DNA of 57,580 bases from Candidatus Krumholzibacteriota bacterium (lineage in GTDB: Bacteria; Krumholzibacteriota; Krumholzibacteriia; Krumholzibacteriales; Krumholzibacteriaceae), in assembly GCA_016931295.1 (NCBI GenBank), contig JAFGEZ010000042.1:1-57580 (forward strand). Reading direction: 5' to 3'. Both the position numbers and the translations under genes were made by a program. Shown piece after piece: positions 15,885-23,635 of this stretch; positions within the stretch are counted from its first letter, which is position 1; each line of letters opens with the position of its first letter. The notes below the pieces were generated by a model. That model was not told where the DNA came from, made no database searches, and worked only from the letters and a program-made list of their open reading frames with translations.

Positions 15885-16289
15885 ATGACGAGGATCGCCG
15901 TCGTCGCGTTGCTGGCGATCGCCGCGTGCGCAACCGCCGGATGCGACGGGTCGACGCGGAGCATCGTCGAGCCCGATCCCGTGATCGCGGCCGGTGACAC
16001 GATCCGCGCGACGCGAGGCCGCAATTTCGAGGTGTCCCTGCTCGCCTGCCTCGCCTCCTGCGGGTACGGGTGGGAATTCACCAGGGCATTCGACGACGAG
16101 ATGGCCCTGCTCGTCGATTACACCATCGCATCGACGGACACACTGTGCGGCTCGCCGCAGGAGCAGCGATGGACCTACCTGGCGAGGAAGACCGGCACGG
16201 ATGTCGCGACACTGTGCTACTGGCCGCTGTTCGAACCCGACCCCGAGCCGCTGCGCGTAAGGAACATCGTCCTGATCGTCGGGGAGTAG
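15885..16289 (+). CDS. Lipoprotein resembling chagasin/I42 protease inhibitors
   Basis: 134 residues with a lipoprotein signal (LLAIAACATAGC). The mature domain follows the chagasin layout: GRNFEVSLLACLASCGYGWEF in place of the G-x-F-x-[IV]-x-L...NPTTGYxW loop, then a QRWTYLARKTGTDVATL strand, and the RPWE-like loop as YWPLFEPDPEP before the final VRNIVLIVGE strand. Chagasin-type proteins block papain-like cysteine proteases. Two cysteines in the loop replace the usual NPTT, so inhibition is inferred. The start at 15885 gives a clean lipobox; an ATG at 15843 is less likely. Confidence 0.62.
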   Translation: MTRIAVVALLAIAACATAGCDGSTRSIVEPDPVIAAGDTIRATRGRNFEVSLLACLASCGYGWEFTRAFDDEMALLVDYTIASTDTLCGSPQEQRWTYLARKTGTDVATLCYWPLFEPDPEPLRVRNIVLIVGE

Positions 16290-16330
16290 GCGGCGGGTGA
16301 GCGCCCGCGCTCCGGTTTGTGGAGGGGCGT

Positions 16331-16903
16331 ATGAGACGGGGGGTCTGCATCCTCCTTTCGGCGGCGTGGCTGCTCGCCGACGTCGCGCCGGCCAGATGCG
16401 CCTACGTCAGCCTCTTCGCCGACTCCACGCGGCGCTACAATGCCAGCTGCGCGTTCGAGGGCGACCGGGCCGTCATCGACCTCTACGTCGTGCTCTACCC
16501 CGGGTCGAACGGAATGTCGGGCGCGCACTTCCGCCTGATCTACCCTGACAACGTGACGCCGATGCAGCCGTCGGTCAACGACGCCGTCATCGACGTCTGG
16601 ACGGGCGACCTCGCCTCGGGCGCCAGCGTGCTCTTCAAGGGGTGCTGCGACAGCACGGCATGGTGTTGCAGGCAGTATCTCTTCGTCGAGACGCACGAGG
16701 TGACGCGAATCGAGCTCGAGGCGTACGAGGCATCGAGCTGCGCGCCCGATTTCAACCGCGAGCGGCTCTACGTCTTCTGGGAACACTACGTGAACTACTC
16801 GCCCGACAGCGTGCTCGCGAGACGGACCTGCCTGCCGCCCCCGTACGTCCTGACCGGCGCCGTTGAATCGAGCTGGGGGGCGATCAAGGGGCTCTTCAGG
16901 TAA
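16331..16903 (+). CDS. Secreted cysteine-rich protein with WGAIK-type C-terminal tail
   Basis: 190-residue exported protein (signal MRRGVCILLSAAWLLADVAP, cleavage near RCA). The mature domain is beta-rich with several cysteines (KGCCDS, WCCRQY, ASSCAPD) and resembles the cohesin-like or Ig-like secreted domains common in this kind of genome, without an exact match. It ends SSWGAIKGLFR (180-190), almost the same as STWGAIKSLIE on the protein at 9650-10333. The start at 16331 follows GGAGGGG closely. Function unknown. Confidence 0.65.
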   Translation: MRRGVCILLSAAWLLADVAPARCAYVSLFADSTRRYNASCAFEGDRAVIDLYVVLYPGSNGMSGAHFRLIYPDNVTPMQPSVNDAVIDVWTGDLASGASVLFKGCCDSTAWCCRQYLFVETHEVTRIELEAYEASSCAPDFNRERLYVFWEHYVNYSPDSVLARRTCLPPPYVLTGAVESSWGAIKGLFR

Positions 16904-16954
16904 CGCTCGCCGCCCGGCGGGCAGCGCGACCCGCCGCCTCCGGAACGCTTCCGA

Positions 16955-16983
16955 TTGCGTCCGGTAGCCGGGCATGGTACCCT
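16955..16983 (+). promoter_or_regulatory. Candidate promoter for the flavin reductase gene
   Basis: TTGCGT (16955-16960), 17 bases, TACCCT (16978-16983) with an upstream TG-n extended -10. The next start is at 17087. Confidence 0.45.
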
Positions 16984-17086
16984 CCCTGCAAGCGGCCCGG
17001 TCCATTCTCACGCACCACCGTCACGCCGGGCGGGCATCGGTCAGGCGCCGCGCCTCTCGTCGATCGCCCCCCGGAGAAAGGGACGC

Positions 17087-17626
17087 ATGAACGATAAGAC
17101 CGCGTTCACCGGTTCCTTCATCCTCGCGCCGGTTCCCGTCGTCCTCGTCGGGTGCGGCCACCAGACGCTCGGACGAAACGTCATCACCATCGCCTGGTGC
17201 GGCGTGGGCTGCTCCGACCCCGAGACGATCAACGTCTCGATCCGCCCCGAGCGCCACTCCCACCGGATGATCCGCGAGAGCGGATGCTTCACGGTGAACA
17301 TCCCCACGCCGGATCTTCTCGACGCCGTCGTCACGTGCGGGACCGTGTCCGGCCGCGAGAAGGACAAGTTCGCCCTCGCCGGGCTGACGCCGCTCGACGG
17401 GGAGACCGTGAAGGCGCCGATCGTCGCCGAGTGCCCGGTCAACATCGAATGCCGAGTGCTCAAGGTCGTGCCCCTCGGCGCGCACGACATGTTCATCGGA
17501 CGCGTCTCGGCCAAGCGCGCGGATGCCGGGCACGTTACGGACGGCAGGATCTCCTTCGAGCGGATACCCCTCGTGGCCTACGTGAACGGCCGCTACCGCC
17601 TCGTCGGCGATCCGGTGGCCCCCTGA
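17087..17626 (+). CDS. Flavin reductase-like FMN-binding protein
   Basis: 179 residues of the flavin reductase-like domain family: an N-terminal APVPVVLVGCG strand, NVITIAWCGVGCSDPETINVS, the SIRPERHSHRMIRESGCFTV core and a late HDMFIGRV strand. Such proteins bind FMN and often reduce flavin with NAD(P)H for a partner oxygenase, but no partner is nearby. The start at 17087 is preceded by GGAGAAAGG. Confidence 0.8.
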   Translation: MNDKTAFTGSFILAPVPVVLVGCGHQTLGRNVITIAWCGVGCSDPETINVSIRPERHSHRMIRESGCFTVNIPTPDLLDAVVTCGTVSGREKDKFALAGLTPLDGETVKAPIVAECPVNIECRVLKVVPLGAHDMFIGRVSAKRADAGHVTDGRISFERIPLVAYVNGRYRLVGDPVAP

Positions 17627-17720
17627 TCCGAATACCGGGCCGCGGGGACGGGTAGTACGGGCGGCGGGCGCGGAGAGACCGGCGCTCCGAAACCGGACCC
17701 CGGCGAAAGGACGACACGTG

Positions 17721-18176
17721 ATGAAGTGCGGGATCTGCGGAAAGGAATACCCGTCGGACTACTATTTCCGGTTCGAGGGGACGTGCCTCGAGTGCTACGG
17801 GAAGATGTCGCCCGGCGAACGGCACGAGGCGAAATTCGGAGCGCTCATGAAGCACCCGATGACCTCGACGTCGTTCGAGATACACGGCTATCGCGTGACG
17901 AAGCATCTCGGCGTGGTGCGGGGCCTCGCCGTGCGATCGCGCTCGATCTTCGGCCGGATCGGCGCCGATCTGCAGACGATCTTCGGCGGCGACATCACGC
18001 TCTTCCAGGAGCTCTGCGAGAAGACGCGCGACCGCGCCTTCGACCTGATGTTCGAGCATGCGACCGAAGTGGGGGCCAACGCGGTCGTCGGCATCCGCTA
18101 CGACGCCGAGGAGGTCACCGACGGCGTCACCGAGGTGATCTGCTACGGGACGGCCGTCGTGGTCGAGCCGGAATGA
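17721..18176 (+). CDS. YbjQ/UPF0145-family protein with N-terminal zinc motif
   Basis: 151 residues. The N-terminus has CGIC and CLEC pairs, a likely zinc knuckle. The body matches the YbjQ family: GLAVRSRSIFGRIGADLQ, a helix ending FDLMFEHATEVGANAVVGIR, and the TEVICYGTAV strand. YbjQ proteins form pentamers; their function is unknown. A GTG at 17718 would add one residue. Confidence 0.8.
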   Translation: MKCGICGKEYPSDYYFRFEGTCLECYGKMSPGERHEAKFGALMKHPMTSTSFEIHGYRVTKHLGVVRGLAVRSRSIFGRIGADLQTIFGGDITLFQELCEKTRDRAFDLMFEHATEVGANAVVGIRYDAEEVTDGVTEVICYGTAVVVEPE

Positions 18177-18219
18177 GATCGTCCGGGCGGTCCGCCGGGC
18201 AGTGACCGGGAGGTATGTG

Positions 18220-18894
18220 ATGCGCAGGATTGCGATCGTTGTCTGCTGCCTCGCGTGCGCCGCCGCCGGGCTCGCGCCGGGGCGCGCGAACGCCCAGGGC
18301 GTGCTCCTTTACCTCGGGCACCACGATAACCAGAATCCGGAAGAATACTGGTGGGACGGGATGGGTGTCGAGTACGACGTGTCCTACGGCGGTGTCTACG
18401 GGGGGCAGTTCGCGTTCAGTTCGGTGCTCACCGGCGATGACCGGGGGCGGTGGTCGATGGAGTTCTTCTACCACTCGGCCACCGTCAAGCCGACGAACCA
18501 GGGACAGATCGTGTTCTGGAACCTCGAGGACTGGAAGTACACGCTCAAGACCGTCGCGGTGAACTACCAGCGCCGGATCGGGCGGTCGTCGGCGGGACAC
18601 TCCTTCTGGCTGGGGCTGGGCGTCGGCATCACGAAGTGGTCCGACAAGCCGGTCGAGGGCATCGATGAGCCATGCTCGGAGCTCGGCTGCGATCCCGAGC
18701 CCTTCCGGTGGGTCTGGATGCCGGGCGCCTCGGTCGTTTTCAAGCTGAGCGACATGTTCGGGCTGCAGTGCGATCTCCGCTACCTGGGAATCGTGAATGG
18801 AAGGGACAGCATCTATCCCTTCTCCTCGGGCATCCAGGTGCAGGCCGGGCTGCTCATCGAACAGCCGCTCGGCGCGAAGGAGGAAGAGGAATGA
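18220..18894 (+). CDS. Probable outer-membrane beta-barrel or surface protein
   Basis: 224 residues with a signal peptide (IVVCCLACAAAGLAPGRANA, cleavage before QG). The mature part alternates aromatic/hydrophobic and polar residues in many short strands (VYGGQFAFSSVLTG, RWSMEFFYHSATV, LQCDLRYLGI), typical of small outer-membrane barrels. It ends in a run of glutamates rather than the usual terminal phenylalanine. GGGAGG six bases before the ATG supports the start. Ligand unknown. Confidence 0.6.
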   Translation: MRRIAIVVCCLACAAAGLAPGRANAQGVLLYLGHHDNQNPEEYWWDGMGVEYDVSYGGVYGGQFAFSSVLTGDDRGRWSMEFFYHSATVKPTNQGQIVFWNLEDWKYTLKTVAVNYQRRIGRSSAGHSFWLGLGVGITKWSDKPVEGIDEPCSELGCDPEPFRWVWMPGASVVFKLSDMFGLQCDLRYLGIVNGRDSIYPFSSGIQVQAGLLIEQPLGAKEEEE

Positions 18895-18934
18895 CGAGCG
18901 CCCGGCGCCTCGCCGCCGGGCGACGGGAGGACGC

Positions 18935-19420
18935 ATGCGAACGCTGATCGTCTACATGACCGCGCACGGTTGCGCGGAGAAGGCCGCTCGCCTGCTCGCC
19001 GGCGAGCTCGGCGCGGAGACGGTGATCGCCGATCTCAAACGAGGGAAGGCGGTCGATCCCGACGGCTACGACGCCGTCGTCGTCGGAAGCTCGATCCACG
19101 CGGGGAAGGTGCAGAAGGGCATCCGGAAGTACTGCGAGCGGCACCGCGAGGCGCTCCTCGGCGTGCGTCTCGGCCTCTTCGTCTGCCACATGCAGGAGGG
19201 GGAGGAGGCGCGAAGCCAGTTCGAGGCGGCCTACCCGGAGGGCCTGCGGCGGCATGCCTCCGCGGCGGGCCTCTTCGGCGGCGAGTTCGATTTCTCGAAG
19301 ATGAACTTCCTGCAGCGGGGGATCGTCCGCAAAATCGCGAAGATCGAGAAGAGCGTCTCGCGCTTCGACGAGGCGGCCGTCCGCGACTTCGCGGCGACGA
19401 TGAAAGCGGGTGGCGGGTGA
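18935..19420 (+). CDS. Flavodoxin-domain protein (HemG-like)
   Basis: 161 residues that open with the flavodoxin FMN-phosphate loop region (LIVYMTAHGCAEKAA) and continue with YDAVVVGSSIHAGKV, the pattern of the flavodoxin-type protoporphyrinogen dehydrogenase HemG family. No haem genes adjoin, so the electron partner is unknown. The stop overlaps the start of the next gene (GTGA), implying translational coupling. Confidence 0.75.
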   Translation: MRTLIVYMTAHGCAEKAARLLAGELGAETVIADLKRGKAVDPDGYDAVVVGSSIHAGKVQKGIRKYCERHREALLGVRLGLFVCHMQEGEEARSQFEAAYPEGLRRHASAAGLFGGEFDFSKMNFLQRGIVRKIAKIEKSVSRFDEAAVRDFAATMKAGGG

Positions 19421-20040
19421 GAACGACGGCCGGGCAGATTGCCGTCTCGACGGCCGTCGCGATCGCGTTCGCCGCGGCTGCCGCCGTTCCCGTCGCGGGA
19501 GCGGGCGTCTGCTGGCGCGGCGGCGCGCGGCCGGACTGCGACGTATTCATCGTCACCGAGTACGGGATCCAGTGGCGGCTGGACCGGGTCCAGGACGCGC
19601 GCGCCGGCGAGCCCTTCGACTACCAGGTCATCCTGGAGGTCGGGCCGATGTGGAATCTCGGCGAGCAATTCGCCCTCGGCGGCGCCGTCTACGCGACGAT
19701 GAAGGAGGAGACGGCCCTCGGCATCGCCGCCCGGCTGCGCGTGCGCCTCGGCGGCGGCTGGTCGGCGGACGTCGCGCCGGGGCTCTCGCTCGCCGTCAAG
19801 TCGTGGGACGACGATTACGCCATCGACGGGCCCGCGGCGACGGCGCGTCTCCTCGTGGGCTACGACGACTGGTTCGGCGCGACCCTCGGGCTGGAGCAGG
19901 TACGCGTCAGGGACGGGGAGAGCGAGATCGATCTCTACGGCGGATTCCAGCTCGGATCGTATCCCGGCGCGGCCGCCGCCGTGCTCTTCTTCGTTCTCGT
20001 CGCGGCCGTATCCAGCGGTCTGGGCGTCACGGGGACGTAA
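19417..20040 (+). CDS. Exported hypothetical protein, barrel-like
   Basis: 207 residues with a GTG start inside the preceding stop (GTGA). A signal peptide (AVSTAVAIAFAAAAAVPVAG) is followed by short amphipathic strands (FDYQVILEVGPMW, FALGGAVYATM, LGIAARLRVRLGGGW) and a hydrophobic C-terminus. It looks like a small outer-membrane barrel, but no family is recognised. Confidence 0.5.
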   Translation: MRTTAGQIAVSTAVAIAFAAAAAVPVAGAGVCWRGGARPDCDVFIVTEYGIQWRLDRVQDARAGEPFDYQVILEVGPMWNLGEQFALGGAVYATMKEETALGIAARLRVRLGGGWSADVAPGLSLAVKSWDDDYAIDGPAATARLLVGYDDWFGATLGLEQVRVRDGESEIDLYGGFQLGSYPGAAAAVLFFVLVAAVSSGLGVTGT

Positions 20041-20056
20041 TAGGAGGGAAGCATCG

Positions 20057-20605
20057 GTGACGCGACACCGGACGATACATCTCCTGCTCGCCTGCACCGC
20101 GGGCCTTGCCCTTTCCATGCCGGTGGCGGCGGGGGAGCGGGTCGTATTCGACATGCGCCTCGCCGCGTTCGGCGGGTTCCGCCTGGCGGACTCCCTGCGC
20201 ATCGAGACCGTGGGCGGGCCGCTCCTCGAGGGACGCCTCGTCGGCAGCCGGTTCGATTCGCTCTACCTCTTCTCCGCCGGAGAGGAACGCATCGTTCCGC
20301 TCGAGGGGATCGACGCCATCTGGGTGCGCGGCAACGCGCTCCGCAAGGGCGCGAGGACGGGAGCGATCGCCGGCTGCATCGCCGGCATCGCCTTCGGCAT
20401 CGTCTTCGAGTGGTTCATGGATGAGATCTGCGACACGGGGGACTGCGGGAACACGACGGGGGAGACGATCGGGATCATGGCCTTCTGGACGGCGTCAGGC
20501 TCCGCCCTCGGGGCCCTGACAGGCGCGGGGATCGGGTGGCGAGTGCCCGCATGGCACCTGCGCTACGAATCCCCCGACCATGGAGCGTCCCGCGCGGGGC
20601 GCTGA
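20057..20605 (+). CDS. Exported protein with glycine-zipper membrane segments
   Basis: 182 residues with a signal peptide (LLLACTAGLALSMPVAAG). Residues about 25-95 are beta-rich, followed by two glycine-rich hydrophobic segments (GAIAGCIAGIAFGIVF and ASGSALGALTGAGIGW) like glycine-zipper proteins of the envelope. The start is GTG with GGAGGG upstream. No function can be given. Confidence 0.55.
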   Translation: MTRHRTIHLLLACTAGLALSMPVAAGERVVFDMRLAAFGGFRLADSLRIETVGGPLLEGRLVGSRFDSLYLFSAGEERIVPLEGIDAIWVRGNALRKGARTGAIAGCIAGIAFGIVFEWFMDEICDTGDCGNTTGETIGIMAFWTASGSALGALTGAGIGWRVPAWHLRYESPDHGASRAGR

Positions 20606-20623
20606 TTCGACAGGGAGGAATCG

Positions 20624-21196
20624 ATGGAACGACACGGTGCGCCGGCGGCGGCGATAGGCGTCCTCCCGGACGTATCGGCCGGCAGAACAGTCGGGCTCGT
20701 ACTGCTCGCCTGGGTGGCCTTCCTCGCCGTGGACGTCCTTTTCCACGCGGGGCTCCTCGCCCGGATCTACGCAGGCGGCCAACCCGCGCTTCTCGACGCG
20801 GAGACGGCCTTCCGGCGGATCCCCCTCGGATATCTCGCCTTTCTTCTCCTGACCGGGCTGCTCTTCTGGCTGATGAGGCGTGCCGCCGTCTTCGGTTCGC
20901 GTGCCGGTGCGCGGTTCGGTCTCGCCGTCGGCGCGGGGCTCGGGGCGGTCCAGGCGCTCGCCCTCTACTCGATCCTCCGACTCGGCGCCGGGCTGCTCCT
21001 CGGGTGGGGCCTGGCCGAGGCGACGGAACTCGCCGCGGCCGGCGCCGTCCTCGGCGCGGGGAACGCAGGCGCGAGCGCGCGCCGGCTCGCCCTCGCCGTC
21101 ATGCTGCTGCTCCTGGCGGCGATCGTCGTCACGATCGCGCTCCAGGCAACGGGGTTCTCGCCGCCGATGCGGCGAGCGGAAGGAGGTGCGCCGTGA
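20624..21196 (+). CDS. Hypothetical integral membrane protein
   Basis: 190 residues with four to five hydrophobic helices (about 20-45, 65-85, 95-120, 125-145, 155-175). No conserved motif is recognised. Its stop overlaps the tspO start (GTGA), so the two are probably made together. Confidence 0.5.
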   Translation: MERHGAPAAAIGVLPDVSAGRTVGLVLLAWVAFLAVDVLFHAGLLARIYAGGQPALLDAETAFRRIPLGYLAFLLLTGLLFWLMRRAAVFGSRAGARFGLAVGAGLGAVQALALYSILRLGAGLLLGWGLAEATELAAAGAVLGAGNAGASARRLALAVMLLLLAAIVVTIALQATGFSPPMRRAEGGAP

Positions 21197-21666
21197 CGAA
21201 CTCGATCCGTCTCGTCATCTGTCTCCTCGCGCCGCAGATCGTGGGGATCACGGCCGGCATCGCCACGAGCGCCGGGACGCGCGAGTGGTACCCGGCGCTG
21301 GCGAAACCCTCCTTCAATCCGCCCGCCTGGGTCTTCGCGCCGGTCTGGACGACCCTCTACCTGATGATGGGATTCGCCGCATGGCTCGTCTGGCGGCGAT
21401 TGCCAGACGCGCCTGCGGCGCGGGCCGCACTCGTCCTCTTCTGTGCGCAGCTCGCCCTCAACTGGGCCTGGTCGTTCCTCTTCTTCGGGTTGCGGAGTCC
21501 CCTCGCCGGGCTCGTCGACATACTGCTCCTCCTCGCGGCCATCGTCGCCACCACCATTCTCTTCTTTCGCGTCTCCGCGTGGGCTGGAGCCCTGATGATC
21601 CCCTACCTTGCCTGGGTGGCCTTCGCCACCGCGTTGAACGCCGCCCTCTGGCGGCTGAACGGATGA
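21193..21666 (+). CDS. tspO: TspO/MBR family tryptophan-rich sensory membrane protein
   Basis: 157 residues with five helices. Diagnostic features are WYPALAKPSFNPPAW in the first loop, VWTTLYLMMGFAAWLVW and LNWAWSFLFFGL. TspO proteins bind porphyrins and sterol-like ligands and can degrade protoporphyrin. The start is a GTG overlapping the previous stop, with AGGAGG six bases upstream. The flavodoxin/HemG-like gene 2 kb upstream could hint at porphyrin metabolism, but this link is weak. Confidence 0.9.
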   Translation: MTNSIRLVICLLAPQIVGITAGIATSAGTREWYPALAKPSFNPPAWVFAPVWTTLYLMMGFAAWLVWRRLPDAPAARAALVLFCAQLALNWAWSFLFFGLRSPLAGLVDILLLLAAIVATTILFFRVSAWAGALMIPYLAWVAFATALNAALWRLNG

Positions 21667-21686
21667 CTCGCGGGAGTGGTTACGAA

Positions 21687-22874
21687 ATGCGATGCAATCC
21701 TCGCCGTTCGCACGTTCGTGCTGGCCGCGCGGCGGTCCTTCCTGCGGCGATCCTCGCCGCGGCCTTCGTCGCCGCTCCGGCCGCGGCGGCGCCCCGGTGG
21801 GAAAGAGCCCGGGGCGACGGCGTCCTCGCGCTCGGCCTGCGGGGCCAGCTCTCCGTCTGGTATCTCGACGCGCGGGATGGGGGCGACCGGTCGTGGAACG
21901 GCGGGCTGCGCTACATCCCCTCGCTTTCCGTGTCGATCGAGTCGGGCGGGCGGCTCCTCGATCTCGAAGCGCTGGCCAATCTCGGCGCGATGGACGGAGA
22001 CCCCGCTCCGGACGACGAATTCGACGCCGAACTCTACCGGCTGAAGCTGCGCTACGCGACCAGCCGTACCGAGACGCGCGTCGGCCTGCAGAAGGTGAAC
22101 TTCGGCCCGGCCAGGCTCCTCCGCTCGCTGATGTGGTTCGACCGCGTCGATCCGCGCGACCCGCTCGCCCTCACCGACGGCGTCTACGGGGCGCGCTTCC
22201 GGTACACCTCCGACGCCAACGTCGGCCTCTGGCTCTGGGGGCTCTACGGGAACGACGAGACGAAGGGGCTCGAGCTCTTCCCCTCAAAGAAAACCGAGCC
22301 GGAGTTCGGCGGGCGGTTGCAGGTGCCAGCCGGGAGCGGGGAGCTCGCGGCGAGCGTCCACACGCGCGTCATCGACGGCTCGGGGATGATGCTCGGCGAG
22401 TTCCGCGAGCACCGCCTCGCCCTCGACGGGCGCTGGGACGTCGAGGCGGGGGTGTGGTTCGAGGCGGTCCTCGGCAGGTACGACAGCGATCCGCTCCCCT
22501 TCCGCTGGCGGCAGTCGGGAACGGTCGGGATCGATTACACCGTTCCCGTCGGCAACGGCCTCTTCGTGCTCGCCGAGCACATGGCCGTCTCGATCGCCGA
22601 GGAGATCGGCGAAAGCGACATCGACGCGGACTATTCGGCCTGCATGCTCTCCTACCAAGCGGGGATACTCGACGCGTTCACCTTCATCGGCTATTTTTCG
22701 TGGGAGACGGAGCGGTTCTCCTCCCATTTCGCATGGCGCAGGGCGTGGGACCGCATCGAACTGGACGTGATATTCTTCGACTACCGGGAATCCGACGCCG
22801 GCGCTGCGCTTCTCGCCCGGGAGACGCCGGTGTCCGGTACGGGAGGCCAGGTCGTCCTGATATACAACCACTGA
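21687..22874 (+). CDS. Outer-membrane beta-barrel (porin-like) protein of an export operon
   Basis: 395 residues with a signal peptide (AAILAAAFVAAPAAAA, then PRWERARGDG). The mature protein is built of amphipathic strands with turns (LALGLRGQLSVWYLDARDGG, LDLEALANLGAM, YRLKLRYATSRTETRVGLQKV) and resembles porin-like barrels such as the DUF1302 group. It precedes a LolD-like ATPase, two permeases and a LolA-like protein, which suggests it is the outer-membrane end of that system. An in-frame ATG at 21663 overlaps the tspO stop but has no ribosome site. Confidence 0.62.
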   Translation: MRCNPRRSHVRAGRAAVLPAAILAAAFVAAPAAAAPRWERARGDGVLALGLRGQLSVWYLDARDGGDRSWNGGLRYIPSLSVSIESGGRLLDLEALANLGAMDGDPAPDDEFDAELYRLKLRYATSRTETRVGLQKVNFGPARLLRSLMWFDRVDPRDPLALTDGVYGARFRYTSDANVGLWLWGLYGNDETKGLELFPSKKTEPEFGGRLQVPAGSGELAASVHTRVIDGSGMMLGEFREHRLALDGRWDVEAGVWFEAVLGRYDSDPLPFRWRQSGTVGIDYTVPVGNGLFVLAEHMAVSIAEEIGESDIDADYSACMLSYQAGILDAFTFIGYFSWETERFSSHFAWRRAWDRIELDVIFFDYRESDAGAALLARETPVSGTGGQVVLIYNH

Positions 22875-22917
22875 CGGGACGGGCGATGAACCGTCGATTC
22901 GACGAAAGGGACCGAGC

Positions 22918-23622
22918 ATGGAAAACGGCGCGCTGATCAGGACGGAAGGCCTGGGCAAGTCCTACCCGGTGGGGAGGGGGCGCTTCGACGCCCTCTCCGA
23001 CGTCACGATCGACGTGGCGCGCGGGGAGTTCCTCGGACTCGTCGGACCGAGCGGCTCGGGGAAGACGACGCTTCTCAACATCGTCGGCGCGCTCGACTAC
23101 CCCACCACCGGCACGGCGACCGTTCTCGGCCTCGACACCTCCGCCCTCGACCACGCGGGGTCGGCGCGGCTGCGCAACGAGCACATCGGCTTCATCTTCC
23201 AGACATACAACCTGTTGCCCGCCTACAACGTCTTCGAGAACGTCGAGCTGCCGCTGCTGTTGCTCGGTATGCCGGGCGGCAAGCGGGGCCGCCTCGTGAT
23301 GCAGGCCCTCGAATGGGTCGGGCTGGCCGAACGGGCGAAATCGCGCCCGGCGCAGCTCTCCGGAGGCGAGAGCCAGCGGGTGGCCGTCGCCAGGGCGATG
23401 GTGAAGGAGCCGGAACTCGTTCTCGCCGACGAGCCGACGGCCAACCTCGACGCCGAGAACTCCTACAACATCCTCCGGATGATGGTGAAGCTGAACGAGG
23501 AGCTCCAATCGACCTTCGTCTTCGCCACGCACGACGAGAAGGTCATCCGCTACCTGCGGCGCAGGATCACGTTGAACGACGGGCGCGTCGTCGAGGACGT
23601 CGAGACGACGCCGTCGACGTGA
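22918..23622 (+). CDS. ABC transporter ATP-binding protein, LolD/MacB type
   Basis: 234 residues with Walker A GPSGSGKT (43-50), Q-loop FQTYNLLPAYNVFENVELP, signature LSGGE (147-151) and Walker B LVLADEP followed by TANLD. These match the LolD/FtsE/MacB class, whose subunits pair with FtsX-type permeases and use ATP to drive extracytoplasmic work rather than transport across the inner membrane. It is followed by two such permeases. Confidence 0.92.
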   Translation: MENGALIRTEGLGKSYPVGRGRFDALSDVTIDVARGEFLGLVGPSGSGKTTLLNIVGALDYPTTGTATVLGLDTSALDHAGSARLRNEHIGFIFQTYNLLPAYNVFENVELPLLLLGMPGGKRGRLVMQALEWVGLAERAKSRPAQLSGGESQRVAVARAMVKEPELVLADEPTANLDAENSYNILRMMVKLNEELQSTFVFATHDEKVIRYLRRRITLNDGRVVEDVETTPST

Positions 23623-23635
23623 CGGAAAGGACGCC

